DNA of 64,000 nucleotides from Luteimonas granuli (GCF_007795095.1 NZ_CP042218.1:930001-994000), one strand, 5' to 3'. Shown: positions 15,518 to 26,369, counted from the stretch's first letter. The notes: generated by a model from the letters alone, not told the origin. Numbers and translations: made by a program.

Positions 15518-16336
15518 ATGCACGGCCGCGACGCCATCCTCGCCAATACCCCCGACATCGAGCTGTGGCCAGGCGGCGTGCTGCGCGCACGTGGCAACCA
15601 TGGCGCCCGCGCCCTGGCCCGCGCCCGCACCGTGCTGCGGCGCAAGCGCGATGGCGCCCTGCTCGCCGCCGTCCTGCCCGAGGGCTTGCTTGCCCTGGTT
15701 CCGCGGCTGGCCCGGGAGCCGGGACTGGACGCGGCCCTGCATGCGCTCGCGCATTCGCCCCAGCCGGCCCTGCGCGCCGGGATCGACGCGGTCCCCACCC
15801 TGCCACCGGCGCGCCTGCCCGATCGCCTCGAGGCCCTGGGCATCGACGGCGCCGCCTACGCCGAACGCACCGGCCTGGCGCTGGAGCCCGAACCCGCATG
15901 GCTCGCGTCGGCGGGCCGCGACCGCTACCAGCGCGCCCTCTGGCTGCGCGTGGACGCTGCGCGCGGCTGGCGCAACCTGGTCGCCGCCGCGATCCGCGAC
16001 GGCGTGGTCCTCGAGGCCATCTCCGGATACCGCAGCCACGACCACCAGGCTGGCATCATCGAAAGGAAGCTGGCGCGCGGCCAGGCGATCGACGACATCC
16101 TCGCGGTCAATGCCGCACCGGGCTGGTCGGAGCACCATTCCGGCCGCGCGATCGACATCAGCGCGCCCGGCGAGCCGGCGGCCGAGGAGTCGTTCGAGGC
16201 CACCGCGGCCTTCGCCTGGCTTTCGGAGCACGCCGGCGGCCACGGCTTCACCCTCAGCTACCCGCGGGACAACCCCCACGGCATCGTGTACGAGCCCTGG
16301 CACTGGCGCTTCGACGGGCCGGCAGGGGCCGATTGA
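15518..16336 (+). CDS. M15B (VanY-type) D-alanyl-D-alanine carboxypeptidase family protein
   Basis: M15B peptidases trim the terminal D-Ala of peptidoglycan stems. The C-terminal half of this 272-residue protein has the Zn/catalytic set: SGYRSHDHQ, WSEHHSGRAIDI (His and Asp ligands) and EPWHWRF (catalytic Glu and His ligand). The N-terminal ~120 residues, including a possible substrate-binding region, match nothing I know. No signal peptide is visible, which is odd for a wall enzyme; either it acts on cytoplasmic recycled muropeptides, as LdcA does, or a different start is used. The mRNA is probably leaderless. Confidence 0.8.
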   Translation: MHGRDAILANTPDIELWPGGVLRARGNHGARALARARTVLRRKRDGALLAAVLPEGLLALVPRLAREPGLDAALHALAHSPQPALRAGIDAVPTLPPARLPDRLEALGIDGAAYAERTGLALEPEPAWLASAGRDRYQRALWLRVDAARGWRNLVAAAIRDGVVLEAISGYRSHDHQAGIIERKLARGQAIDDILAVNAAPGWSEHHSGRAIDISAPGEPAAEESFEATAAFAWLSEHAGGHGFTLSYPRDNPHGIVYEPWHWRFDGPAGAD

Positions 16337-16355
16337 GATCGGCGCCGGCTGCGGC

Positions 16356-16361
16356 TACATT
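16356..16361 (+). promoter_or_regulatory. Probable -10 of rnk (TACATT)
   Basis: GGCTACATT fits the GCTAnnnT motif seen at other starts here. It predicts a leader of about 98 nt before the rnk ATG; no -35 is evident. Confidence 0.35.
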
Positions 16362-16465
16362 GACCGCCAAGGAACATCGCAGCCCCCCTTCCCCGCGCCC
16401 CGGCCGACGCGAGACGTCGCCCGGGGCGCGTTGCTGGCGGCAGACGCATTGCAGGAGACGCACGC

Positions 16466-16876
16466 GTGAACACCCGACCCAAGATCACCATTTCGACGCT
16501 GGATGCCGAGCGGCTGGAGAGCCTGCTCGAATCCCTTCCCGACGGCACCTTCCCCGGCCGCGAGGCGCTCGAGGCCGAGCTGCTGCGCGCCGACGTGGTG
16601 CCGCCAAAGGAGGTTCCGCCGACCACGGTGACCATGAACTCGACGGTCCGCTTCCGCGTGGGCCCGGACGAGAGCTTCCAGCTCACCCTGGTCTACCCGC
16701 GCGACGCCGACGGCAGCGCCGACCGGATCTCGGTGCTCGCACCCGTGGGCAGCGCGCTGCTGGGGCTGTCCCAGGGCGACGAGATGGAATGGCCCAAGCC
16801 CGGCGGTGGCAGCATCAAGGTCGTGATCGAAGAGGTCACCTACCAGCCCGAGCGCGCCGGCGAGTACCACCGCTGA
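16466..16876 (+). CDS. rnk: Nucleoside diphosphate kinase regulator Rnk
   Basis: Rnk is a GreA/GreB-like protein that binds RNA polymerase and influences nucleoside-triphosphate pools. The 136-residue length equals the family norm. The N-terminus (PKITISTLDAERLESLLESL) is the short coiled coil, and the C-terminal FKBP-like GreA domain has VTMNSTVRFRVGPDE, ISVLAPVGSALLGLSQGDEM and VVIEEVTYQPE. It lacks the acidic tip of GreA, as expected. It converges tail to tail with hda, whose stop begins at the next base. Confidence 0.93.
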   Translation: MNTRPKITISTLDAERLESLLESLPDGTFPGREALEAELLRADVVPPKEVPPTTVTMNSTVRFRVGPDESFQLTLVYPRDADGSADRISVLAPVGSALLGLSQGDEMEWPKPGGGSIKVVIEEVTYQPERAGEYHR

Positions 16877-17581
16877 TCAGTCCGATCGCCCCCCGCCGGC
16901 CCCGATGATCTCGCGCAGGAAGGGCACCGTCACCCGCCGCTGGGCCGCCAGCGACGCCCGGTCCAGGGCGTCGAGCTGCGTGGTCAGCCCTGCCAGGTCG
17001 CGCCCCGCGCGCCTGAGCAGCCATGCGATCGCGGCCTCGTCGAACTGCAGGCCGCGGCGGCGCGCGCGCAACCTCAGCACTTCGGCGCGGCCGGCATCGT
17101 CCAGCGGCTGCAGGGCGATCCGGGCGCACTGCGCCAGCCTCGACCTGAGGTCGGGCAATCCGGCCGGAAGCGCCGCCGGCGCCGCCGCCGCGGCGTAGAG
17201 CAGGCGGCCACCGGCCGCCCGCGCGCGGTTGTGGAAGTCGAACAGGGCGACTTCGTCCTCGCGCTGGCCGGCGATCGCCTCCAGCCCGTCCAGTGCCACG
17301 AGCCCGGGCCCCTCCAGCGACTCCAGGGCGGCGGCCAGGCGCCCGGCCGCCGCCGCCAGCGGCAGGTAGGCGGCCCGATGCCCCAGCGACTCGGCCTCGG
17401 CGCAGGCGGCCAGCGCCAGGTGGGTCTTGCCGGTTCCGGGCGCGCCGTCGAGGTACAACCAGCCGCCGCTGCCGGCGGCCAGCGCGCGCAGCTGTGCGAG
17501 CGCGCCGGGCGGGGCAGCCACGAAGGTATCGAAGCGCTGGTCGGGCGGATAGCGCAGCGCCAGCGGCAGCTGCCTGCTCAC
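16877..17581 (-). CDS. hda: DnaA regulatory inactivator Hda
   Basis: Hda, with the DNA-loaded beta clamp, stimulates ATP hydrolysis by DnaA and so resets initiation. The 234-residue protein starts MSRQLPLALRYPPDQRFDTF; QLPLAL is the clamp-binding motif. The AAA+ part has Walker A GAPGTGKTHLALA and Walker B-like GLVALDGLEAIAG, and the C-terminal lid ends RVTVPFLREII. The start overlaps the stop of the upstream AI-2E transporter (ATGA at 17578-17581), so the two are translationally coupled, a conserved arrangement in xanthomonads and pseudomonads. Confidence 0.93.
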   Translation of the reverse strand: MSRQLPLALRYPPDQRFDTFVAAPPGALAQLRALAAGSGGWLYLDGAPGTGKTHLALAACAEAESLGHRAAYLPLAAAAGRLAAALESLEGPGLVALDGLEAIAGQREDEVALFDFHNRARAAGGRLLYAAAAAPAALPAGLPDLRSRLAQCARIALQPLDDAGRAEVLRLRARRRGLQFDEAAIAWLLRRAGRDLAGLTTQLDALDRASLAAQRRVTVPFLREIIGAGGGRSD

Positions 17582-18759
17582 GCGTCGTCGCGGTTCCGGC
17601 CGCCCTCGTCGCGCGCCGCGGCGCCGGCATCCGCGGCGACGGTCGCCTCCGCGGCACTCGCCCCCGTGGCGAGACCCGCCTCCCCGGCATAGAAGCGGCT
17701 CGCGGTGTAGCGCTCATGCGCGAAGCGCAGCAGCACATTGACCACCGCCGCCGCCGGCAGCGCGATCAGCATGCCCACGAAGCCGAACAGCACGCCACCG
17801 GCCATCACGGCGAAGATCACCGCCACCGGGTGCAGGCCGATGCGGTCGCCGACCAGCTTCGGCGTCAGCCAGTAGCTCTCGATCAGCTGGCCGATGCCGA
17901 ACACCGCCAGCACGCCGGCCACATGCTGCCAGTCGCCGTGTTCGACCAGCGCCGCGACCACCCCCAGCACGATGCCGCTGGTCGGGCCCAGGTAGGGCAC
18001 GAAGGTGAACAGGCCCGCGATCAGCCCGATCAGCAGGCCCAGCTCGATGCCCACCAGCCAGAGGCCGACGCCGTACATCACGCCCAGGATCAGCATCACC
18101 AGGAACTGCCCGCGCAGGAAGCCGCCGAGCACGTCGCTGGACTCGCGCGCCAGCCGCGACACGGTGTCGATATGGTCGCGCGGCACCACCGAGGCCACGC
18201 CCGCGACCATGCGGTCCCAGTCGCGCAGGAAGAAGAAGGTCACCACCGGCACCAGCACGATGTTCACGCCCCAGGTGACGATGGCGAAGCCGGAGCGCGA
18301 CACCATGCCCAGCGCGGTGGTGGCGAGGCTGGTGGCGCGCTCGGAGTGTTCGCGGAAGAACTCCAGGGCCCGCGTGGGATCCAGCCAGGCGCCGAGGTCG
18401 ATGCCGGCACGCGCCTCGATCCACGGCAGCACGGTCTGCAGCAGCCAGTCACGGTAGCCCGGCAGGGAGTCCACCAGCGTCCGCACCTGGTCCACCACCA
18501 TCGGCACCAGGATCACCAGCGCCAGCACCACCAGCAGCAGCATGGCGGTGAAGACCAGCACCACCGCGGTGTTGCGCGAGCGCCCGCTGGCCTCCAGCCG
18601 GTCGACGAGCGGATCGCCCAGCCAGCCCAGCAGCGCGGCCAGCACGAAGGGCGTCAATATCGGGCCGAGCAGCCACACCAGCCAGCCGACCGCGAACAGC
18701 AGCAGCGCCCACTGCAGGCGCATGATGAAGCGCGGGATGACCTGGTCGTCGTCAGTCAT
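17578..18759 (-). CDS. AI-2E family transporter (PerM/TqsA-type)
   Basis: This 393-residue protein of the UPF0118/AI-2E exporter family has about eight membrane helices: a first pair (LLLFAVGWLVWLLGPILTPF.., VLVFTAMLLLVVLALVILVP), a large periplasmic loop, then FLVMLILGVMYGVGLWLVGI, LGLLIGLIAGLFTFVPYLGP, the conserved VPYLGP, and GGVLFGFVGMLIALPAAAVV. Members are Na/H antiporters or exporters; the substrate is unknown. The cytoplasmic C-terminal tail is Ala/Asp/Arg-rich. It precedes hda in one operon and follows the DUF2066 gene by 10 nt. Confidence 0.9.
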   Translation of the reverse strand: MTDDDQVIPRFIMRLQWALLLFAVGWLVWLLGPILTPFVLAALLGWLGDPLVDRLEASGRSRNTAVVLVFTAMLLLVVLALVILVPMVVDQVRTLVDSLPGYRDWLLQTVLPWIEARAGIDLGAWLDPTRALEFFREHSERATSLATTALGMVSRSGFAIVTWGVNIVLVPVVTFFFLRDWDRMVAGVASVVPRDHIDTVSRLARESSDVLGGFLRGQFLVMLILGVMYGVGLWLVGIELGLLIGLIAGLFTFVPYLGPTSGIVLGVVAALVEHGDWQHVAGVLAVFGIGQLIESYWLTPKLVGDRIGLHPVAVIFAVMAGGVLFGFVGMLIALPAAAVVNVLLRFAHERYTASRFYAGEAGLATGASAAEATVAADAGAAARDEGGRNRDDA

Positions 18760-18769
18760 GTGCGGCGCC

Positions 18770-19837
18770 TCAGCGCAGGCGGAACTCGGGCGGAACGCCC
18801 TCGATATTGCCGCCGGACTCCACCAGCACCGAGTCCTCGAGCATGCGCCGGAAGCCGGGCAGGCCGGTCAGCAGGTCGAGCTCCAGTTCGAGGCTGTTGG
18901 GCGTCGCGCGCAGCGGGCGGATGCCGCGTACCACCGGGGTCGACTGCAGCCACGAGGACAGGCGCACGAAATCGCCCGCGCTGTTGATCCCGGTCACCAC
19001 CACGCGCTCGATCGCCGGTTCGCCGGTTTCGCTGGCCCTGGCGTAGCGGCGCACCAGGGCGTCGGCGGCGCCGTCGGCACCCGAGGCGATGGCGCGGCGG
19101 GCCAGTGCGTCCTCCCCGGACCAGGTGGACAGTACGCGGCCGTCGTCGACGAAGGTCCAGTCGGCCCTCCAGCCCGCGCCCACGCGGTAGAGCTTGCCGA
19201 TGAGCTGCATCGGCGGACGGTACCGCGCCGACAGGCGCGCGATCGCGGCGGTGTCGCCGCGCCAGATCGCGCCCACCGCGGCCTGCTCGGCGGCGCTGCC
19301 GTTGGGCAGGCCGAGGCGGTAGCCGCGCTCCACAGCACGATCCAGCACCGGCCGCGCCACGTTGTTGTGCTGCAGGGCCACCAACCGCGGGCCGCTGCCG
19401 TCGTCGATCGCCAGCCACAGCACCGGCTTCGGCCTCGGTTCCGGCCAGACCGGCAGGCCGAGGGCGCCTGCGATCGCATCGACCTCCGACTCGCGGAAGC
19501 GCACCACCAGCACCGTGGTGTAGGTCGGCGCGCCGGAGGCCGATCGGCCCTCGTCCTGGCGGTAGTCGTAGCCTTCGACCAGATCGCCGGCGCGGCGCAG
19601 CTCGCGCGACACACCGGGGCGGCTGGTGACGTCGGCGTCGCCGGACATCTTCCCAAGCACCTCGGCCAGCGCGCGCGCGAAACCGGCCTGGCGAGCGGAA
19701 TCGGCCTGGCTGCCGACCACGACCTCGGCCTGGTACATGCCGCTGGCCCCGGCGCGGTCGCCCTCCACGCGCTGGGCCTGGGCCCAGCCCGGGAGCAGCA
19801 GCGCGATGAGCAGCGTGAGCAGCAACGCCTTCGGCAT
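18770..19837 (-). CDS. DUF2066 exported protein
   Basis: This 355-residue protein has a Sec signal peptide ([21 protein letters not shown], cleavage AQA-QR). The mature part has the DUF2066 pattern: [56 protein letters not shown], then a C-terminal region with [12 protein letters not shown] and [17 protein letters not shown]. No enzyme motif is visible and the family has no known function. It heads the operon DUF2066-AI-2E-hda and is divergent from purM with 113 nt between. Confidence 0.85.
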   Translation of the reverse strand: MPKALLLTLLIALLLPGWAQAQRVEGDRAGASGMYQAEVVVGSQADSARQAGFARALAEVLGKMSGDADVTSRPGVSRELRRAGDLVEGYDYRQDEGRSASGAPTYTTVLVVRFRESEVDAIAGALGLPVWPEPRPKPVLWLAIDDGSGPRLVALQHNNVARPVLDRAVERGYRLGLPNGSAAEQAAVGAIWRGDTAAIARLSARYRPPMQLIGKLYRVGAGWRADWTFVDDGRVLSTWSGEDALARRAIASGADGAADALVRRYARASETGEPAIERVVVTGINSAGDFVRLSSWLQSTPVVRGIRPLRATPNSLELELDLLTGLPGFRRMLEDSVLVESGGNIEGVPPEFRLR

Positions 19838-19916
19838 CGTGGTTCCCTGGACCGATATCAGCCGGAATGGTGCCGCAGCGGGCGCGTCGCGTCCATGAAG
19901 CCGGCGCGGGGACTGC

Positions 19917-19922
19917 TAAAAT
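19917..19922 (+). promoter_or_regulatory. Probable -10 of purM (TAAAAT)
   Basis: GCTAAAAT lies 28 nt before the GTG start of purM and predicts a leader of about 22 nt. I see no PurR-type operator and no convincing -35. Confidence 0.4.
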
Positions 19923-19950
19923 CACCGTTTTCCCGTCCGGCGAAAACCTC

Positions 19951-20997
19951 GTGACCAGCCCCACTCCGCTGACCTACCGTGACGCCGGCGTCGACATCGA
20001 CGCGGGCAATGAAGTCGTCGAACGCATCAAACCGCTGGTGAAGCGCACCTTCCGCCCGGAGGTGATGGGCGGCCTCGGCGGCTTCGGCGCCCTGTTCGAC
20101 CTGTCCGGCAAGTACCGCGAACCGGTGCTGGTCTCGGGCACCGACGGCGTCGGCACCAAGCTCAAGCTTGCGCAGCAGCTCGGCCGCCACGACACCATCG
20201 GCATCGACCTGGTGGGCATGTGCGTGAACGACGTGCTCGTGCAGGGCGCCGAGCCGCTGTTCTTCCTCGACTACTTCGCCACCGGCAAGCTCGACATCGA
20301 CACCACGGTGGCGGTGGTCGGCGGCATCGCGAGGGGCTGCGAGCTGGCGGGCTGCGCGCTGATCGGCGGCGAGACCGCGGAAATGCCGGACATGTACGGC
20401 CCGGGCGAGTACGACCTCGCCGGCTTCACCGTCGGCGCGGTGGAGAAGTCCGAGCTGCGCGACGGGGCCCGCGTGGCCGTCGGCGACGTGCTGATCGGCA
20501 TCGCTTCCAGCGGCCCGCACTCGAATGGCTACTCTCTCATCCGCCGAATCTACGACCGCGCCGGGCGCCCGGGCGACACCGACCTCGACGGCGTGCGCCT
20601 CGAGGACGCGCTGATGGCACCCACCGCGCTGTACGTGAAACCGGTGCTCGAACTGCTGCGCGGCGCGCAGGGCGAGGCCATCCACGCCATGGCGCACATC
20701 ACCGGCGGTGGCCTGACCGAGAACATCGTCCGGGTGGTGCCGGGAGACCTGGGCCTGGAGATCGACGCTTCGGCCTGGACCATGCCGGCGGTCTTCGACT
20801 GGCTGCAGCGCGAGGGCGCGGTGGCACGCGAAGAGATGTGGCGCACCTTCAACTGCGGCATCGGCTTCGTCCTGGTCGTGGACCCGGCGCGGGCGGGCGC
20901 GGTGTCGACGGCGCTGGACGCGCTGGCGCTGGCCCACCGGACGATCGGCAGGGTCACGCCGGCCGCCGAAGGCACGCCGCGCGTGCGCATCGGCTGA
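19951..20997 (+). CDS. purM: Phosphoribosylformylglycinamidine cyclo-ligase
   Basis: PurM (AIR synthetase) closes the imidazole ring, FGAM + ATP to AIR, the fifth step of purine synthesis. The 348-residue protein starts GTG with [20 protein letters not shown], the classical N-terminus. Then come [50 protein letters not shown] and the Gly-rich [12 protein letters not shown]. Full length. purN follows after 6 nt, making a purMN unit as in E. coli. The start is confirmed by the conserved TYRDAGVDI block beginning only 7 codons later. Confidence 0.96.
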   Translation: MTSPTPLTYRDAGVDIDAGNEVVERIKPLVKRTFRPEVMGGLGGFGALFDLSGKYREPVLVSGTDGVGTKLKLAQQLGRHDTIGIDLVGMCVNDVLVQGAEPLFFLDYFATGKLDIDTTVAVVGGIARGCELAGCALIGGETAEMPDMYGPGEYDLAGFTVGAVEKSELRDGARVAVGDVLIGIASSGPHSNGYSLIRRIYDRAGRPGDTDLDGVRLEDALMAPTALYVKPVLELLRGAQGEAIHAMAHITGGGLTENIVRVVPGDLGLEIDASAWTMPAVFDWLQREGAVAREEMWRTFNCGIGFVLVVDPARAGAVSTALDALALAHRTIGRVTPAAEGTPRVRIG

Positions 20998-21003
20998 GCG
21001 TCG

Positions 21004-21672
21004 ATGACGGGAGCAGCGACGCCGCGCCTGGCGGTACTCGCGTCGGGACGCGGCAGCAACCTGCAGGCGATCCTCGACGCGATCGCCGACGGGCGCCTGG
21101 ACGCGCGGGTGGCCGGCGTCTTCGGCGACAGGCCTGGCGCCCATGCGCTGGAGCGGGCGCGCGACGCAGGCATCGAGGCCCGGGCGCTGCGGCCGCGCGA
21201 CTTCGCCGGCCGCGACGAGTTCGACGCCGCGCTGTTCGCCATGGTCGCAGCGGTCCGCCCCGACTATGTCGTCTGCGCCGGCTACATGCGTCTGATCGGC
21301 GCCGCCGCGGTCGCGCCCTGGGCCGGCCGCATCGTCAACATCCACCCGTCCCTGCTCCCGGACTTCAAGGGCCTGGACACGCACGCCCGGGCGCTGGCCG
21401 CGGGCGCGGCCGAGCACGGCGCCAGCCTGCACTTCGTCACCGCCGACCTCGACGGCGGACCGGTGATCGCGCAGGCGCGCGTGCCGGTACTGCCCGGAGA
21501 CGATCCGGTCGCGCTCGCCGGGCGGGTGCTCGAGGTCGAACACCCGCTGATGGTGGCCGCGCTGCAGCTGCTCTGCGCAGGCCGGATCGTGCTGCGGGAG
21601 GGGGTGGTGGAATTCGACGGGCAGCCGCTGCGGGCGCCGCTTCAGCTGGCGTCCAACCGCCTGCGGGCATGA
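21004..21672 (+). CDS. purN: Phosphoribosylglycinamide formyltransferase
   Basis: PurN transfers a formyl group from N10-formyl-THF to GAR. The 222-residue protein has LAVLASGRGSNLQAILDAI (GAR phosphate loop), YVVCAGYMRLIG, and the catalytic Asn-His-Asp set: NIHPSLLPDFKGLDTHARAL (Asn and His) and TADLDGGPVIAQARVPV (Asp). The usual FxGxHxxxxA block reads FKGLDTHARA, a mild variation. Second gene of purMN. Confidence 0.95.
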   Translation: MTGAATPRLAVLASGRGSNLQAILDAIADGRLDARVAGVFGDRPGAHALERARDAGIEARALRPRDFAGRDEFDAALFAMVAAVRPDYVVCAGYMRLIGAAAVAPWAGRIVNIHPSLLPDFKGLDTHARALAAGAAEHGASLHFVTADLDGGPVIAQARVPVLPGDDPVALAGRVLEVEHPLMVAALQLLCAGRIVLREGVVEFDGQPLRAPLQLASNRLRA

Positions 21673-21682
21673 TCCGTCCGGC

Positions 21683-22435
21683 ATGCGCGCCGTCCATACA
21701 TTCCTGCTGACGGTCCTCGCGACCGTGTCCACCGCGACCGCGGCCGCATCCGTGCAGGCCGACAGCGGAATCCGGGAGCCTGCGGCCGCGCTGCAGCCCT
21801 TCCTGGCCACCTACGACGCCTGGAACGGCGGCCGGCCGGCCGGAGCCGCCACCATGCGCCTGGCCCGGGAAGACGGGCACTGGCTGCTGGGACTGGACGT
21901 GACCGGGAACCGCGGCCTGGCGCGCTGGGTGCGCCTGGACATCGACCAGGACACCGTCTTCGACGTGGTCGGCGACCAGTACCGCCCCTTGCGCCAGAGC
22001 ACCCGGCGCAAGGCGCTGTTCGTGGACCGCGAGGTCGAAGGCGTCTACGACTGGGCGGCCGGCAGCGCACGCTGGGAGGGCGACATCAAGGCCGCGCGTC
22101 GTCAACCGGTGGCGCTTCGCGAAGGCGACATGGGCGGCCTGCTGATCAACCTCGCGATCGTCCGCGACGCAGCCCCCGGGCGCCGCCTGGGCTACCGCTT
22201 CGTCGACGGCGGACGCGTACGGGAGCACGAATATGCCGTCGCCGAGGCCACGGAGAAGGTCGAGGTCGACGGCCTGTCCTGGGAGGCACTGCGCGTTTCA
22301 CGCACCAACGGCGGCGATGATGAAACGATCCTGTGGGTGGCGCGCGGCGTGCCCACGCCGGTCCGCATCCTGCAGCGCGAGGACGGCGAGGACGGCATCG
22401 ACCTGCGCCTGGTCGCATACGAAGGAGTCCACTGA
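21683..22435 (+). CDS. DUF3108 exported protein, first of a tandem pair
   Basis: This 250-residue protein has a signal peptide (MRAVHTFLLTVLATVSTATAAA). DUF3108 proteins are beta-rich periplasmic proteins of unknown function. Matching blocks with the next gene are FLATYDAWNGGRPAGAATMR, VYDWAAGSARWEGDIKAARR, LREGDMGGLLINLAIVRDAA, and the end VPTPVRILQREDGEDGIDLR. It follows purN by 10 nt and is joined to its paralogue by a direct TGA-ATG junction, so both may be cotranscribed with purMN, though no metabolic link is apparent. Confidence 0.85.
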   Translation: MRAVHTFLLTVLATVSTATAAASVQADSGIREPAAALQPFLATYDAWNGGRPAGAATMRLAREDGHWLLGLDVTGNRGLARWVRLDIDQDTVFDVVGDQYRPLRQSTRRKALFVDREVEGVYDWAAGSARWEGDIKAARRQPVALREGDMGGLLINLAIVRDAAPGRRLGYRFVDGGRVREHEYAVAEATEKVEVDGLSWEALRVSRTNGGDDETILWVARGVPTPVRILQREDGEDGIDLRLVAYEGVH

Positions 22436-23152
22436 ATGCAGAACCTGAAATCCATCCGCGGCCGTGCCGCAGTCGCATGCACCGGCGTGCTGCTGGCCCT
22501 GGCCGCGATGCCCGCGCTTGCGATCAAGCCGTTCAACGCCGACTACCAGGCCACCTACATGGGCCTGGAGGCCACCGCGAAGATGAGCCTCGCCGGCGTC
22601 GGCAAGGACCGCTGGGAATACCGCATCGACATTGGCGGCATGGGCGCGGAACTGCAGCAGAGCACCGTGTTCGAAACCGATGGCGGCGAATGGCGCCCGC
22701 TGTCGAGCGTCGACAGCCAGCGCGGCACCGGCGGCCTGGCGGCGATGCTGGTCAAGCGCAAGTCGGTCACCGCCGACTACGACTGGGACAGCGGCGTGGC
22801 TCGCTGGAGCGGCGACGTGAAGCCCGACCGCGCCGGCCCGGTCCAACTGCACGAGGGCGACCTCGACGGCATGCTGATGAACCTGGTGCTGGTGCGCGAC
22901 GTGGCCGCCGGCAAGCCGCTGGACTACCGCCTGGTGGAGGACGGCCGGGTCAAGCGCCAGCGCTTCCAGGTGGCAGGCGAGGAGACCATCGAGATCGGGG
23001 GCAAGTCGCACACTGCCAAGCGCGTGGTGCGCAGGGACGGCAAGCGCGAGATCATCGCCTGGGTGGTGGACGGCCTGCCGGTGCCGGCCCGCATCCTGCA
23101 GCGGCGCGACGGCAGGGACCATATCGACCTGCGCCTGACCGCGGTGCACTGA
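22436..23152 (+). CDS. DUF3108 exported protein, second of a tandem pair
   Basis: This 238-residue paralogue of the preceding gene has a signal peptide (to ..AAMPALA-IK). Shared blocks are FNADYQATYMGLEATAKMSL, DYDWDSGVARWSGDVKPDRA, LHEGDLDGMLMNLVLVRDVA, and LPVPARILQRRDGRDHIDLR. It is Lys-richer than the first copy and has clearly diverged, so the duplication is old. The ATG directly follows the TGA of its neighbour. The role is unknown; an outer-membrane or periplasmic structural function is only a guess. Confidence 0.85.
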   Translation: MQNLKSIRGRAAVACTGVLLALAAMPALAIKPFNADYQATYMGLEATAKMSLAGVGKDRWEYRIDIGGMGAELQQSTVFETDGGEWRPLSSVDSQRGTGGLAAMLVKRKSVTADYDWDSGVARWSGDVKPDRAGPVQLHEGDLDGMLMNLVLVRDVAAGKPLDYRLVEDGRVKRQRFQVAGEETIEIGGKSHTAKRVVRRDGKREIIAWVVDGLPVPARILQRRDGRDHIDLRLTAVH

Positions 23153-23182
23153 GTCGCGCATCCGGCCACTCGTTGGTTCCGC

Positions 23183-24691
<1,509 letters not shown>

Positions 24692-24759
24692 TCATGAAGG
24701 CTGCGTGAGCGGCGGCCGCCAGGCCGCGCCTCTCGACGCAGGCCGCGGAACAATCCGCG

Positions 24760-24765
24760 TAAGAT
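24760..24765 (+). promoter_or_regulatory. Probable -10 of the kdsD-lpt run (TAAGAT)
   Basis: CGTAAGAT lies 37 nt before the kdsD ATG and predicts a ~30-nt leader. It is the only candidate in the 124-nt gap from bolA. No clear -35. Confidence 0.35.
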
Positions 24766-24802
24766 GAACGGCTTAGCCTAAAGGAAAAGGGCCCGGCCCG
24801 GA

Positions 24803-25807
24803 ATGTCCGCCAGCAACACACAGCCTCCCGGCGGCGGAGGCGCGCATGATTTCGCGGCCAGCGGCCGGCGGGTGTTCGAGATCGAGGCCCGCGGCCTGGC
24901 GGCGGTGGCCGCGCGCATCGACGGCGAATTCTCGCGCGCCTGCGCGCTGCTGCTGGCCTGCCGCGGCCGCGTGGTCTGCACCGGCATGGGCAAGTCCGGC
25001 CACGTCGCGCGCAAGATCGCCGCCACCCTCGCCTCCACCGGCACCCCGGCGTTCTTCGTGCATCCGGGCGAGGCCGGGCACGGCGATCTCGGCATGGTCA
25101 CCGATGCCGACGTGGTGCTGGCGCTGTCGTACTCCGGCGAATCCGACGAGGTGCTGCAGCTGCTGCCGGTGCTGAAGCGCCAGGACAATGCGCTGGTTTC
25201 GATGACCGGGCGCCCGGGATCGACCCTCGCCCGCGCCGCCGCCGTGCACCTCGACGTGAGCGTGCCCGAAGAGGCCTGCCCGCTGCACCTGGCGCCGACC
25301 TCGAGCACCACGGCGTCGCTGGCGATGGGCGACGCCCTCGCCGTGGCCCTGCTCGAAGCCCGCGGCTTCACCGCCGACGACTTCGCGCGTTCGCATCCGG
25401 CCGGCGCGCTCGGCCGCCGCCTGCTGCTGCACATCGCCGACGTGATGCACACCGGCGACGCCGTGCCCCGCGTGCGCGCCGGGGCCACGGTCAGCGAGGC
25501 GCTGGCCGAGATCAGCCGCAAGATGCTGGGCATGACCTCGGTCGTGGACGATGAAGGCAGGCTGCTCGGGCTGTACACCGACGGCGACCTCCGCCGCAGC
25601 CTGGACGCCGGCATCGACGTGCGCACCACGCCGATCTCCGAGGTGATGACGCGCAGCCCGCGGACCATCGGCGCCGGCGCACTCGCCGTCGAAGCGGCGC
25701 AGCTGATGGAAGCCCACAAGATCGGCGGCCTGGTGGTGGTGGACGACGACGGCCGCGTGGCCGGCGCGTTGAACATTCACGACCTGTTGCGCGCACGCGT
25801 GGTGTGA
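24803..25807 (+). CDS. kdsD: D-arabinose 5-phosphate isomerase
   Basis: KdsD converts ribulose-5-phosphate to arabinose-5-phosphate, the precursor of Kdo in LPS. The 334-residue protein has an SIS domain (VVCTGMGKSGHVARKIAATL; LALSYSGESDEVLQLLP; AHLxxAPTSSTTASLA type block LHLAPTSSTTASLAMGDALA) followed by two CBS domains (VMHTGDAVPRV.. and VMTRSPRTIGAGAL..). The catalytic His in GEAGHGDLGM is present. It heads a run with kdsC and the lpt genes, which favours KdsD over its paralogue GutQ. Confidence 0.96.
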   Translation: MSASNTQPPGGGGAHDFAASGRRVFEIEARGLAAVAARIDGEFSRACALLLACRGRVVCTGMGKSGHVARKIAATLASTGTPAFFVHPGEAGHGDLGMVTDADVVLALSYSGESDEVLQLLPVLKRQDNALVSMTGRPGSTLARAAAVHLDVSVPEEACPLHLAPTSSTTASLAMGDALAVALLEARGFTADDFARSHPAGALGRRLLLHIADVMHTGDAVPRVRAGATVSEALAEISRKMLGMTSVVDDEGRLLGLYTDGDLRRSLDAGIDVRTTPISEVMTRSPRTIGAGALAVEAAQLMEAHKIGGLVVVDDDGRVAGALNIHDLLRARVV

Positions 25808-25817
25808 TCGCGCGCCC

Positions 25818-26369
25818 ATGTCGACCCCGCCCCGCCCCGCCCCGTCCGCCGATCTGGCCGCCCGCGCCGCCCGCATCCGCCTGGTGTGCTTCGACGTCGA
25901 CGGCACCCTGACCGACGGCCGCTTGTACATCGCCGCCGACGGCACCGAGACGAAAGCCTTCCACGTCCACGACGGCCTGGGCATCTCGCTGCTGCGCCGC
26001 GCCGGCATCGCGGTCGCCTTCGTCACCGCGCGCACCAGCCCGGCCGCGGAGATCCGCGCACGCGACCTGGGCGTGGAAGCCCATACCGGCATCAAGGACA
26101 AGCTGGCCTGCGTCGAAGCCCTGCGCACGCGCCTGGGTCTGGCCGCGGAAGAAGTGGCATTCATGGGCGATGACCTCACCGACCTCGCCGTGCTGTCGGC
26201 CGCGGGCCTGGCGGCGGCGCCGGCCGACGCCCAGCCGGCGATCCTCGGCCACGTGCACTGGCAGTCGAATGCCCGCGCCGGCGCCGGCGCCGCACGCGAA
26301 TTCTGCGAGCTGCTGCTTGCGGCCCGCGGCGCGGGCCAGAGCGGCGACGCTGGCGGCGCGCGGCAGTGA
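25818..26369 (+). CDS. kdsC: 3-deoxy-D-manno-octulosonate 8-phosphate phosphatase
   Basis: KdsC removes the phosphate from Kdo-8-P. This 183-residue C0-type HAD phosphatase has the nucleophile/acid pair Asp26/Asp28 in CFDVDGTLTDGRLYI, the Thr of VTARTSPAAE, the Lys in GIKDKLACVE, and the Mg-binding MGDDLTDLAVL. The C-terminal tail (GARQSGDAGGARQ-like) is longer than in E. coli. It ends in GTGA, overlapping the lptC start. Two steps of Kdo synthesis therefore sit directly before LPS export genes. Confidence 0.95.
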   Translation: MSTPPRPAPSADLAARAARIRLVCFDVDGTLTDGRLYIAADGTETKAFHVHDGLGISLLRRAGIAVAFVTARTSPAAEIRARDLGVEAHTGIKDKLACVEALRTRLGLAAEEVAFMGDDLTDLAVLSAAGLAAAPADAQPAILGHVHWQSNARAGAGAAREFCELLLAARGAGQSGDAGGARQ

